Assembly: GCA_012861695.1 (NCBI GenBank)
Contig: JAAOOA010000452.1
Coordinates: forward strand, 1-64,000
Origin: Trematomus loennbergii
Lineage: Eukaryota; Chordata; Actinopteri; Perciformes; Nototheniidae
Direction: 5' to 3'
Length of the DNA stretch: 64,000 nucleotides
This document shows, one piece after another, positions 44,718-54,839 of this stretch; position 1 is the first letter of the stretch, and each line of letters starts with the position of its first letter. The position numbers and the translations under genes were made by a program. The notes beneath the pieces were generated by a model. It did not search any database. It saw only the letters and a program-made list of their open reading frames with translations, and had not been told where the DNA came from.

Positions 44718-45065
44718 CCCCCTGCTTCCAGTGTTTGTGCTAAGCTAGGCTAGTTTCCCCATGCTTCCAGTGTTTGTGCTAAGCTAGGCTAGTTTCCCCT
44801 GCTTCCAGTGTTTGTGCTAAGCTAGGCTAGTTTCCCCATGCTTCCAGTGTTTGTGCTAAGCTAGGCTAGTTTCCCCTGCTTCCAGTGTTTGTGCTAAGCT
44901 AGGCTAGTTTCCCCCTGCTTCCAGTGTTTGTGCTAAGCTAGGCTAGTTTCCCCATGCTTCCAGTGTTTGTGCTAAGCTAGGCTAGTTTCCCCATGCTTCC
45001 AGTGTTTGTGCTAAACTAGGCTAGTTTCCCCATGCTTCTAGCCTTTGAGCTAAACTAGGCTAACA
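44718..45065. repeat. ~38-39-bp minisatellite, about 9 copies
   Basis: Unit contains GCTTCCAGTGTTTGTGCTAA then GCTAGGCTAGTTTCCCC. Length alternates 38/39 bp through loss or gain of A/C after CCCC. Confidence 0.95.
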
Positions 45066-45448
45066 GTTTAATAACTAACATGGGATTAAATCAGGTTTAA
45101 ACGGGGACTAACACGTTTTTTAATCCTGACATTAAAACTGAGCAGATATAAATGATCTGAGATGAAGCAGGGATTATTTGGAGACAGATTAGAGTTTTGT
45201 AAGTGAGCTGTAAAAGGATTTAAAGGCAGTGATTAACCTGAAACACACCAGGAATTAACCAGAGGAGGGAGAAGTACTCAGATCGTGTACTTAGTAAATA
45301 GAAGTACTCAGATATTGTAAAAGTATCTCAAAATTGTACAACCAGATTTATGTTGAATTAAGATAGATTTCCGGTTATTGAACGCCTCATGGACCTTTGC
45401 TCTAGCGCCACCACCAGGTTGTGATTTAAATTCAGATGTTTAAATATT
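45066..45448. other. Spacer, nothing recognised
   Basis: Non-coding; GAAGTACTCAGAT occurs twice (about 45,270 and 45,301), a word found in fish repeats. Confidence 0.3.
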
Positions 45449-46090
45449 TTAAAGGTCTCCTATCATGCTATTTTTAGGCATATATTATGGGTCTCAGATA
45501 TATACAAAGGTGGAGCTAATGCCTGCTCAGAATTCTCCCAGCAGAAACTCAGCTAAATGCTGCCGTGATGAAACTCCATATCATGTTCCAAACCACATGA
45601 AGGATTCTCTCTGAAACAGTATGGAGCTCAAACTCTTTCTCTCTCTCAGGTTTACCACAAGGTGACTTCCTTTTGATTTCCTGCTTCTTCACACATGCTC
45701 TCTCCAGTACAGGTTAGCTCTGAGTGTTAGCATGCTAATGTAAACACAGACCATATTACTTCCAGAACACGTCTCATTGTTTCTGACAGCAACGTTTCTG
45801 ATTGGCCCGTGGGTGTAAAGCCCGCCCACATTTTAGTGATGTCGTCATGACGCAGCAAATCTGGATCAGCTCCGTTGTTCCCCCGTTTTTAGAGATGTGG
45901 GTACGGAGGAAAAGAGAGAGGGGTTTATTTCCTGACACTTTGTGAGTCTCCTGACACACCGGGGACACACCGGGGACACACCAGGGACACACCGGGGACA
46001 CACCGGGGACACACCGGGGACACACCGGGGACACATGTTGATGTAGAAAAGACATCAGAAAGTGCATTTTGCATGATAGGTCCCCTTTAA
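45449..46090. mobile_element. TTAA-flanked MITE (piggyBac-like), copy 2
   Basis: Begins TTAAAGGTCTCCTATCATGC and ends GCATGATAGGTCCCCTTTAA (46,071-46,090); TTAA lies at each end. Same family as 15,631-16,111, about 640 bp. It contains an 11-bp tandem repeat (CACACCGGGGA, 7 copies, 45,956-46,034). The minus-strand 140-codon frame across it is not a gene. Confidence 0.75.
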
Positions 46091-46459
46091 TGCGTAGCTG
46101 AGATCCAGGCTGGGAGAAGCAGCTGGTTTTCTTAAGAGACACCAAGCTGTCAGAAACCTCCCCCTCTGTGGGAGGCATTATACTGGGGAGAGGCATTTTA
46201 CTGGGAGAGGGAGGAGGGGGGAGGCAGTGGATTTAGGCCAGGGAAGCACCAGGGACAAGGGAATGCTCTGGTTTTCGGACAAAATTAACATGGGATCACT
46301 CCCGTCACTGGACGTACTTCGTCTCACTGGAATAGTAACGGTCATAGTGAATATAAAATCGTCCCCATGTATCCGGCCAATGACGGGAGAGTTTTGAAAG
46401 AGACAAAACACTGTTCCATACATTTAAAAACACTTAAACAATTAAACAATGTTTACCCC

Positions 46460-46615
46460 AGGATTCAGGCATCTTCCCTGGCTTGTAAAGTGCAGTTATG
46501 CGCCTTGGAGGTATTGCACTATTTACAAAATGTATACCCAGGATTCTGGCCCCTTCCCTGGCTTGTAAAGTGCAGTTATGCGCCCTGGAGATATTGCACT
46601 ATTTACAAAATGTAG
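46460..46615 (+). repeat. 80-bp repeat (R80), two copies, + orientation
   Basis: GGATTCAGGCATCTTCCCTG at 46,461 recurs 80 bp later; unit continues GTAAAGTGCAGTTATGCGCC and TGCACTATTTACAAAATGTA. Also at 49,178-49,315, 56,702-56,840 and 58,885-59,100 (+) and, inverted, at about 55,030-55,065, 56,095-56,135 and 56,345-56,408. Confidence 0.85.
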
Positions 46616-48600
46616 CACTCTGTTTATTTCACACCTCCAGGAGAGACCAGGGGGAAATCACCTCTCTCTGCCCGCTCACAGAGCCCCCAAGGACGGACTA
46701 GAGACCTCCAGCAGCAGTCCCTAACAGTGGGACTCTACACCTCCAGGAGAGACCAGGGTGAAATCACCTCTCTCTGCCCCCTCACAGAGCCCCCAAGGAC
46801 GGACTAGAGACCTCCAGCATGTTCCCCTAACAGTGGAACTCTGTGTATTTCAGACCTCCAGGGCGGAGACCGTGAAAATCACCTCTCTCTGCCCGCTCAA
46901 AGAGCACCGAAAGACGGACTAATTACCTCCAGCATGTTCCCCTAACAGTGGGACTCTGTGTATTTCAGACCTCCAGGGCGGAGACCGGGAAAATCACCTC
47001 TCTATGCCCGCTCACAGAGCCCCCAAGGACGGACTAGAGACCTCCAGCACCCCGGAGAGCTCCATTGTGAAATATTGCTACTAATCCATAACTTTTGATA
47101 ACAAGCTCTGTTCGGTTCAGGCTTTTTCTCTACCCCCCCATTTACACGTACCCCGCATCCAACGGTACCATCGCCGAATCTCTAGGACCTCGGGGAGCGG
47201 AGTTACGGCAGAGGGTCAGATTCTGAAAATACGATTTGAGAACAGGGCTCTGATCAGGGCTAAAGTCTTGTTAGAAACTGGTGAATCTGTTTAAATGCAG
47301 GCAGCAGAGACACTGCTTTTAGCAGGGTCTCAGAGAGCCAGAGACCCAGGGTACAGCACCTCGCTGTCTTACCCAGAAAACAGGGCTCTGATCAGGGCTA
47401 AAGTAACGTTATAAACTGGTGAATCTGTTTAAATGCAGGAGACCTCCAGCAGAAGTCCCTAACAGTGGGACTCTGGTTATTTAACACCTCCAGGAGAGAC
47501 CTGGGGAAAATCACCTCTCTCTGCCCGCTCACAGACCCCCAAAGTACGGACTAATTACCTCCAGCATGTTCCTCTAACAGTGGGACTCTGTGTATTTCAG
47601 ACCTCCAGGGCGGAGACCGTGAAAATCACCTCCCTCTGCCCGCTCACAGACCCCCAAAGTACGGACTAATTACCTCCAGCATGTTCCCCTAACAGTGGGA
47701 CTCTGTGTATTTCACACCTCCAGGAGAGACCAGGGGAAATCCACCTCTCTCTGCCCGCTCACAGACCCCCAAAGTACGGACTAATTACCTCCAGCATGTT
47801 CCCCTAACAGTGGGACTCTGTGTATTTCACACCTCCAGGAGAGACCAGGGGAAAATCACCTCTCTCTGCCCGCTCACAGAGCCCCCAAAGACGGACTAGA
47901 CCTCCAGGATGGCTCCCTAACAGTGGGACTCTGTGTATTTCACACTCCAGGAGAGACCAGGGGAAATCACCTCTCTGCCCGCTCACAGAGCCCGAAAGAC
48001 GGACTAGAGACCTCCAGGATGGCTCCCTAACAGTGGGACTCTGTGCATTTCACAGCTCCAGCAGAGACCAGGGGAAATCACCTCTCTCTGCCCGCTCACA
48101 GAGCCCCCAAGACGGACTAGAGACCTCCAGCAGCACTCCCTAACAGTGGGACTCTGTGTATTTCACACTCCAGGAGAGACCAGGGGAAATCACCTCTCTC
48201 TGCCCGCTCACAGAGCACCGAAAGACGGACTAAGACCTCCAGCATGGCTCCCTAACAGTGGGACTCTGTGCATTTCACAGCTCCAGCAGAGACCAGGGGA
48301 AATCACCTCTCTCTGCCCGCTCACAGAGCCCCAAGGACGGACTAGAGACCTCCAGCAGCACTCCCTAACAGTGGGACTCTGTGCACACTCCAGCAGAGAC
48401 CAGGGGAAATCACCTCTCTCTGCCCGCTCACAGAGCCCCAAGGACGGACTAGAGACCTCCAGCATGCCCCCTAACAGTGGGACTCTGCACCTCCAGCAGA
48501 GACCAGGGGAAATCACCTCTTTGCCCGCTCACAGAGCCCCAAGGACGGACTAGAACCTCCAGCATGTCCCCATAACAGTGGGACCTCCATAACCTTGCAC
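46616..48600 (+). repeat. ~115-bp tandem array, about 14 units, copy A
   Basis: Unit carries CTAACAGTGGGACTCTGTGT, CTCCAGGAGAGACCAGGGG, CTCTGCCCGCTCACAGAGC and GGACGGACTAGAGACCTCCA. Units at 46,616-47,056 and 47,445-48,590 are separated by a 390-bp single-copy block that has its own partial duplication (AACAGGGCTCTGATCAGGGC at 47,242 and 47,380). Open frames through it are artefacts. Confidence 0.9.
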
Positions 48601-48659
48601 ACCCTGAGTCCCCGGGCCCCCACAGTTAAGCACTCCCCCACGGACTAAACACAGGTATT

Positions 48660-48900
48660 CACACCCACCAGAACCTCGTGCCCCTGGTGACCCTAAAGGG
48701 GGTGGATTTTGTGGTGCTTCTATGTCCGCCCATCAGCATCCATATCGGCCTTCTTCACGGCACCACCACCCCTTCTGTGGAGGGTATTCTCGTGCCCCTG
48801 GTGACCCTAAAGGGGGTGGATTTTGTGGTGCTTTATGTCCGCCCATCAGCATCCAAATTCGGCCTTCTTATTGGCACCACCACCCCCCTTCTGGGCTGGA
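48660..48900 (+). repeat. 117-bp repeat, two copies (left set, copy A)
   Basis: Unit: CGTGCCCCTGGTGACCCTAA, GTCCGCCCATCAGCATCCA, GGCACCACCACCCCTTCTGT. The same family, same orientation, recurs on the far side of the recombinase gene at 54,380-54,740, and in copy B at 58,295-58,520 and 63,655-63,760. Confidence 0.9.
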
Positions 48901-49019
48901 GGTTCAAACACTTTAACTTTTGTTCACCCTCCTCTGGCTTACACCTCCTCCGCCAACACTTGAGCGCTCATCACAGGGTTCAGCACCCCGGTGCTGATGG
49001 AAAGTGGCACTTTATCTGC

Positions 49020-49350
49020 CCCTGGTAACCATCAAGGTTATTGTTTTTTTTTTTTTTTATTTATTCAACTATTTACACGTTGCAGTAACAAAAACACAGT
49101 ACACACAGCCTAAAACATCAACTATTTACACGTAGCTACTGCTGCTATAACAGTACTACTAATTTTTACCCTACGTTTTAAAGTGCAGTTATGCGCCCTG
49201 GAGGTGTTGCACTATTAACAAAATGTATGCCCAGGATTCTGGCACCTTCCCTGGCTTGTAAAGTGCAGTTATGCGCCCTGGAGATATTGTACTATTTACA
49301 AAATGTATACACAGGATTATAATAATAATTATATACACGGTATACATATT
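49020..49350. other. T-run, AT repeats and R80 copies 3' of recombinase gene
   Basis: T16 run at about 49,043; CAACTATTTACACGT repeats; R80 copies at 49,178-49,315; ends with ATAATAATAATTATATACACGG. It may hold the recombinase 3' end: on the minus strand AT-rich stretches could offer polyadenylation signals. Confidence 0.4.
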
Positions 49351-49358
49351 CACAATGT

Positions 49359-51132
49359 TTAGCGGGATTCAGGGGACCAAATTAGGCGTCTAATTCTTAC
49401 GGTGCACCAGGGCAAACAGGTTGAGTCCACGGCCCCTGCCCCATCATCAGGAGTGTCAACCAGCCCCGGTCCCGACTTCATTGGCCTCTTTCCCTCCCGC
49501 TTCCGCTTCCGCTTCTGCTGCCGCTCCAATGACCCATCAGGTGAAGATGATGAGAGCAGTACTGTTATAGCAGCCCTCTTCGGAGGTCTCCCCATCTGAC
49601 AGCGGTAGACATCCTTCTGATGATGATGCAGCTGCTGCCGCATCTGATGACGCCCTGAACATGGAGCGGATTCTCAATGCCTCCTTTATTCCCGGCGCAT
49701 TCGCGTAGAACCGGTCCGCCGTGGTTACGTCGTGACACATAAACCTGGCGAGAATCGACCGGCTTTCTGGATCTTGGTGATGCTTGATATTGTCAGCCAG
49801 GGCAGTGCGCAGGATTGTGAAGGTGACGGCTGTTTCTAGCCCAGCATCAGCCCATGCCCTCTTCAAGTGAGCGTTCAGGTTCTTGGAGGCCCGATTCCCC
49901 CTTGTGAAAAGGAAGAATTCATTCTGAGGACCCAGCAATGCCTCTTTAATCCCCATCCACCGCATGACCCAGCTAAACTCCTCTACTGTAAGCGCCAGCT
50001 GTGCTTCGCCATATGTCTTGGCCGTCTTGTGATCCTGCACATGGATGATGTAGCCCTCAGCAGTTCCCCTTATGGCTGCCTCTAAGACCTCACTGTTTTT
50101 CATGTTTGCGTACACGCCCGTACGGTGGCCATACAGGAGGCTCCAATGGAGGGTGAGATAGCCATAGAGAAGCTTCTGGGTGGTTGAGGTCGGCGTGCCG
50201 GCCATCAGGTCGAGGAGCTCCGGGATGCGCTTCTCAGCGGCCGCCATGGCGGCGAGAAGCTCCGCCTGGCTCGGCAGACGATCCAGTTTGTTCCTCTTCA
50301 CCTTAAACTGATGTAGAGTGACTGCCTTATTCAAGTGTTTCATGTTGGCTTTCACCTCTCTCATTATGTGGGTCATATCAGACTGGGTGAGCTTGCACCC
50401 CCGGGGCTTTGACTCAGACATGTACCCCATGAACTGGTGCACATTCTTCAGGAAGAACTCTGATGTTGTGACTGCCCGGCCCGGCTTTACAATATACTCG
50501 CTCCAGCCACGGATCATCTTCATGTTTCTTAGGAACAGCCAGTCTGACAGGCGGTTAACACCATGGGCCATGTATACTATGAAGTTCTTTATCCGGCTGA
50601 TCTTCGACACAACATTGTCTTTCTGTTTTACTGTCGGAGCGACACCCAAACAATGATCCAAGTATGTCTGAAGGTACGCCTCCATGCTTCTAGGCAACGT
50701 GATTTCACGCATGGTATTCCCCCGTCCACACCCAGTGGACCAGTAATTTGAGGGAGAGGGCAAGTCATTAGCCAGCTTAGAGGCACGGGTCTTCCGGCAT
50801 ACAGGGGTCTCGCTACCGGAGGCTACTGCAAACATGACAGTTTCCACCGGGGTCTTCACAGGGGTCTCGCTACCGGAGGCTACTGCAAACATGACAGTTT
50901 CCACCGGGGTCTTCACAGGGGTCTCGCTACCGGAGGCTACTGCAAACATGACAGTTTCCACCGGGGTCTTCACAGGGGTCTCGCTACCGGAGGCTACTGC
51001 AAACATGACAGTTTCCACCGGGGTCTTCACAGGGGTCTCGCTACCGGAGGCTACTGCAAACATGACAGTTTCCACCGGGGTCTTCACAGGGGTCTCGCTA
51101 CCGGAGGCTACTGCAAACATGACAGTTTCCAC
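49359..51132 (-). CDS. Tyrosine-recombinase-like protein, catalytic part, copy A
   Basis: 531-codon open frame (51,132-49,537). Residues 1-111 are six 19-residue repeats (ETVMFAVASGSETPVKTPV). About 112-260 is a helical, Lys-rich core-binding-like region. About 315-480 is the recombinase fold: R337 in LLYGHRTGVY, K369 in HVQDHKTAKTYG, R442 in FTILRTALADN, H467 in FMCHDVTT and Y476 in ADRFYANA. This fits the R-K-(H/x)-R-H-Y set, with Thr439 where HxxR enzymes have His. A Ser/Ala-rich tail follows; a one-base difference from copy B ends this frame early, and a basic tail (RKRKREGKRP) continues in another frame to 49,359. Such enzymes cut and rejoin DNA through a phosphotyrosine. Best guess is a Crypton-like or related eukaryotic YR; the alternative is a domesticated or satellite-borne relic. 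Confidence 0.7.
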
Positions 51133-51530
51133 CGGGTCTTCACAGGGGTCTCGCTACCGGAGGCTACTGCAAACATGACAGTTTCCACCGGGCTCTTCAC
51201 AGGGCTCGCTACCGGAGGAAACTGGTAATATGACAGTCTTCACTGGGCTCTTCACAGGGTTCTTGACCGGTCTCTTTCCACCGGAGGCTACTGCAAGCAT
51301 GACAGTCTTCACTTGGCTCTTCACAGGGTTCTTTACCGGTCTCTTCCCACCGGAGGCTACTGCAAGCATGACAGTCTTCACCGGGTCTTCACAGGGGTCT
51401 CGCTACCGGAGGTTACTGGGGACTGCATGACAGTCTTCACCGGGGTCTTCACAGGGGTCCCGCTACCGGAGGTTACTGGGGACTGCATGACAGTCTTCAC
51501 CGGGGTCTTCACAGGGGTATTGCTGCCTGA
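50820..51530. repeat. 57-bp coding minisatellite in recombinase gene, copy A
   Basis: Unit GGGGTCTCGCTACCGGAGGC plus 37 bases, about 12 units with two subtypes (GCAAACATGACAGTTTCC and GACTGCATGACAGTCTTC). 57 bp equals 19 codons, so unit number can vary in frame. Confidence 0.9.
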
Positions 51531-51722
51531 GGCTACTGTGTTTATGCCGGAGGTACTTGGGATTGCCAGGCCCTTAAATCGTATACATTCGTCCTCTTCC
51601 TCAAGAACAGCAGCACTCTGCTTCCTGGGTTTTAGCTCCTTTTTCAGCCTGGAGCGCAGGGTCTTCACCTCATCATTGAGGGCATCCTTCTGAGCCCTCA
51701 ATGCCACATTTTCCAGCATCAC
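51133..51722 (-). pseudogene. Recombinase gene, coiled-coil and repeat tract, copy A
   Basis: Minus strand from 51,722: ALRAQKDALNDEVKTLRSRL (heptad-like coiled coil), then a TPVKTPVKTV repeat tract in 57-bp DNA units. Frame losses at about 51,378 and 51,133 coincide with units having GGG in place of GGGG in CACCGGGGTC, i.e. one-base deletions in the minisatellite. The tract links the zinc-finger and catalytic parts. Confidence 0.65.
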
Positions 51723-52144
51723 CTGCCTGCAGTCCTCGTTGTCACACTCGGTATGTGGGGAGAAGGGTGGAGGGTGCCCGGGGTATTCCCCTCATTGTCT
51801 ATATCCAATGATGTAGCCATTCCAATGATGGGGTTAGTCTCACGGAGGTCATGGAGCAACTGCAGTGCCACACTATGCTTCAGCCTTGCCATGACCTGCT
51901 GTGCCTCATGTCGGGACAACTCAGGGTGGTCATGTTTTACATGACGGTCCAGTCTCTTCCCAGCGTACGAACACCCAGCGATGGGACAGGGTTTGGTCCG
52001 AACATTTATCCTTCCACTGGCTATTTTCAGGAGGATTCCCCTCTCCTCCAAGTTCCGCACTGCATGCTTGTGCTTAAGGTGTTTGTTCAATGCCAGATAG
52101 AAGAGTCTGCACACCGGGCATTCAGATGACATCCTGAAACACAC
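51719..52144 (-). CDS. Zinc-finger N-terminal part of recombinase gene, copy A
   Basis: 141 codons on the minus strand. Two C2H2-like fingers: CPVCRLFYLALNKHLKHKH (residues ~9-27) and CPIAGCSYAGKRLDRHVKH (~53-71), then SRHEAQQVMARLKHSVALQL helix. Ends TTRTAGR; the coiled-coil frame begins at the same place but one frame over. The same break exists in copy B, so it predates the duplication, or marks an intron or programmed shift, or both copies share an error. Likely role: DNA binding for the recombinase. Confidence 0.65.
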   Translation of the reverse strand: MCFRMSSECPVCRLFYLALNKHLKHKHAVRNLEERGILLKIASGRINVRTKPCPIAGCSYAGKRLDRHVKHDHPELSRHEAQQVMARLKHSVALQLLHDLRETNPIIGMATSLDIDNEGNTPGTLHPSPHIPSVTTRTAGR

Positions 52145-52620
52145 ATAATGAATTTGATCAAAATGATGTTATAGTTCTCCGTTTATATGCGTTAGCGTGA
52201 GCGGTGGTTGCGACACTGGGTCCGATGCATCAATTCATGGTGCATGGACGAAGGGAAGTATTGGGTTACCACCGGGTCAGATGGTCCCACTTCCGCACCA
52301 ACGCGGGGCTGGTGATGGCAACATTGGGTCCGATGCATCAATACATGGTGCCCCGACCATGAGAGGGTTTGGGGTACCCCGGAACCAGGCACCACCCCAG
52401 CAGGAAACGGGTTGTATGGTCAAAGGAGGAAAGAGTGATAGAACCGGGGTAAAGCAAAGAAAGTGTCCGACAATAGTGACTTGTGAGGCGGCCAGAGAGT
52501 CTGTCATATCTCGGTCCTATCCTCCAGGCAACGCTGTGGCCAAAACTGGGCTAAAAACTAAAAAAACAAAAAATATTTCATCCAGGGAAATTTGGGTGAA
52601 AATGAAAAAAAAGTACCCGG
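52145..52620. other. Upstream region of recombinase gene, copy A
   Basis: Lies 5' of the zinc-finger ORF. GGGTCCGATGCATCAAT occurs twice (52,217 and 52,327), each followed by a CATGGTG word, a ~110-bp partial duplication. It is open in more than one frame with no recognised domain; may contain the promoter. Confidence 0.4.
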
Positions 52621-52624
52621 AAAT

Positions 52625-53045
52625 AGTGCTTCATTAGCCAGCAGCAGTCCCCTGTCGACTCATGTGACATTCCTCCAGGGTTACATAGAACCAGGGTGTG
52701 GGGTCCGAGCCATCTCCGAGACATCTCTAGTCCGTGTTGATAATGGGGGAAATGTACCCCAAAATAGTCCTTCATTAGCCAGCAGCAGTCCCCTGTCGAC
52801 TCATGTGACATTCCTCCAGGGTTACATAGAACCAGGGTGTGGGGTCCGAGCCATCTCCGAGACATCTCTAGTCCGTGTTGATAATGGGGGAAATGTACCC
52901 CAAAATAGTCCTTCATTAGCCAGCAGCAGTCCCCTGTCGACTCATGTGACATTCCTCCAGGGTTACATAGAACCAGGGTGTGGGGTCCGAGCCATCTCCG
53001 AGACATCTCTAGTCCGTGTTGATAATGAGGAAAAAGTACCCCAAA
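52625..53045. repeat. 141-bp tandem array, 3 copies, copy A
   Basis: CATTAGCCAGCAGCAGTCCC at 52,632, 52,773 and 52,914, exactly 141 bp apart, nearly identical. 141 is a multiple of three; the array is open through all three units on both strands (47-residue repeat). No start or codon evidence favours a protein. Confidence 0.95.
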
Positions 53046-53612
53046 AAAGTGCATCATGACTCAGCAATCATCACACTCAACTTTGGTGATAACCGGGGAA
53101 AGGGGTCAAAATGTAAAAATTACACCCAAAAACAGTGCCTCATGACCCCGCAGGAGTCCCCCGCGGACTCCCCTGACATTCCTCCATGGTCGAAATCACC
53201 CAACTCAACTTTGGTGATAACCGGGGAAAGGGGTCAAAATGTAAAAATACGCCCAAAACAGTGCCTCATGACCCCGCAGGAGTCCCCCGCGGACTCCCCT
53301 GACATTCCTCCATGGTCGAAATCACCCAACTCAACTTTGGTGATAACCGGGGAAAGGGGTCAAAATGTAAAAAATACGCCCCAAAACAGTGCCTCATAAT
53401 CGGGTAGAGTCACCTGGAAAGTGCCCTCGCATTCCTCCATGGCTCAAAATGTCGAACTTAAACTATTTTGAGAACCAGGAAAATGTAAAAAATACGCCCC
53501 AAAATAGTGTCTCATAATCGGGTAGAGTCACATGGAAAGTGCCCTCGCATTCCTCCATGTCAAACTTAAAGTATTGGGAGAACCAGGCTGGGGGGTCCTT
53601 GTGCCACAAAAT
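53046..53612. repeat. ~130-bp tandem array, copy A
   Basis: Units share CTCAACTTTGGTGATAACCG, GGGGTCAAAATGTAAAAA and CAGGAGTCCCCCGCGGACTC, grading into diverged units with TCATAATCGGGTAGAGTCAC. Confidence 0.85.
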
Positions 53613-53668
53613 TAGGCCCACTCAGAGTGCTTGGTGAGCGGATACATTCTTCCATGATTTGCAACAGC

Positions 53669-53922
53669 CGTTTTTTTCTGAGTCCACCCAAAAACTGGGT
53701 TTCCGATTTCGTGCGGAATGTAGTCTGAAAAGTATAGATGAATCTTTTTCACAGGGTAGGGGAAATGAAGCCCAAGGACCTTTTCCCCTTCTCCGTTGCA
53801 CCAACCATCGGAGAAGGGGAAAAATTAGCCCGAAGCGCCAAACACCTGGCCACTTCTCCTGTTGGCACTCAGAAAAAATTTGACAATTTTTCAAAACTTC
53901 ATTTTTGATTATTTTAAGATAT
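53669..53922. mobile_element. 254-bp fold-back insertion present only in copy A
   Basis: Copy B reads GCAACAGC directly into AATTAAGCG; copy A has 254 extra bases there. The insert has inverted TTTTTTTCTGAGT/ACTCAGAAAAAAT near its ends and an inner perfect hairpin (TTTTCCCCTTCTCCG and its complement around 53,788-53,825). Looks like a small fold-back element, or a precise loss from copy B. Confidence 0.6.
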
Positions 53923-54379
53923 AATTAAGCGTTTTCTTCACTTTTTTTTGCTTTCCACGGGTGGGGGCGCCTGGCAGGCCGCCTATGAGCACCCAAATTC
54001 GGCCTGGATCATCCAGGATTTGTGGGCTAAGCTCCATAAACTGACTAAATCACCCAGAGAGGTCACCTTTCTAGCCCAAATATATATAATACAAATACAT
54101 TTAAATAGTAAAAGGTGCACTTGTGCTCTGCATTACCCGGAATTTTATTTTCAAAGCCCCATGATAGTGATTAAAAATCATTTTCATGGGAAAAAGTGTT
54201 AAAACGCCTGATTAAATTATATGCAGGACCCCAGTGAGCTCCTGACTATGTGCATTGTGTTGGGGAACCATATAAATGATAGAATAAATGCATTTAAATG
54301 CAAAAATAATGATTTAAAATCATTTTAGGGGGACAATTGTGGAGAGGAGCCTGAAAATGACTCTGCAGCAGGCCGCCTA
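53923..54379. other. Single-copy block of YR element, copy A
   Basis: Matches copy B 63,185-63,650. AT-rich with CATTTAAATG words and AATCATTTT. The start of a GAGCACCCAAATTCGGCC motif also appears in the 117-bp family. No gene. Confidence 0.5.
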
Positions 54380-54740
54380 TGAGCACCCAAATTCGGCCTT
54401 CTTCACGGCACCACCACCCCTTCTGTGGAGGGTATTCTCGTGCCCCTGGTGACTCTACAAGGGGGTGGTTTTTATGGTGCTTATATGTCCGCCCATCAGC
54501 ATCCATAGTCGGCCTTCTTCACGGCACCACCACCCCTTCTGTGGAGGGTATTCTCGTGCCCCTGGTGACTCTACAAGGGGGGTGGTTTTTATGGTGCTTA
54601 TATGTCCGCCCATCAGCATCCATAGTCGGCCTTCTTCACGGCACCACCACCCCTTCTGTGGAGGGTATTCTCGTGCCCCTGGTGACTCTACAAGGGGGGT
54701 GGTTTTTATGGTGCTTATATGTCCGCCTATGAGCACCCAA
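54380..54740 (+). repeat. 117-bp repeat, three copies (right set, copy A)
   Basis: CGTGCCCCTGGTGACTCTAC at 54,439, 54,555 and 54,672 (116 and 117 bp apart). Same family as 48,660-48,900. Confidence 0.9.
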
Positions 54741-54839
54741 ATTCGGCCTGGATCATCCAGGATTTGTGGGCTAAGCTCCATAAACTTACTAAATCACCCA
54801 GAGAGGTGAAAGAGGACACATTGACCCAGCAGTAAGTGC

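Noticed and set aside
45774..46196. 140-codon minus-strand open frame with a Val-Cys-Pro repeat
   Set aside because: Lies across a TTAA-flanked MITE and its 11-bp repeat.
46616..48600. Several open frames of 100-135 codons with HTSRRDQG-like repeats
   Set aside because: They follow the ~115-bp tandem array, shift frame with each indel, and lack a domain.
50834..51178. + strand frame with TGVFTGVSLPEATANM repeats
   Set aside because: Antisense of the 57-bp coding minisatellite; the minus strand has the recombinase domain in frame.
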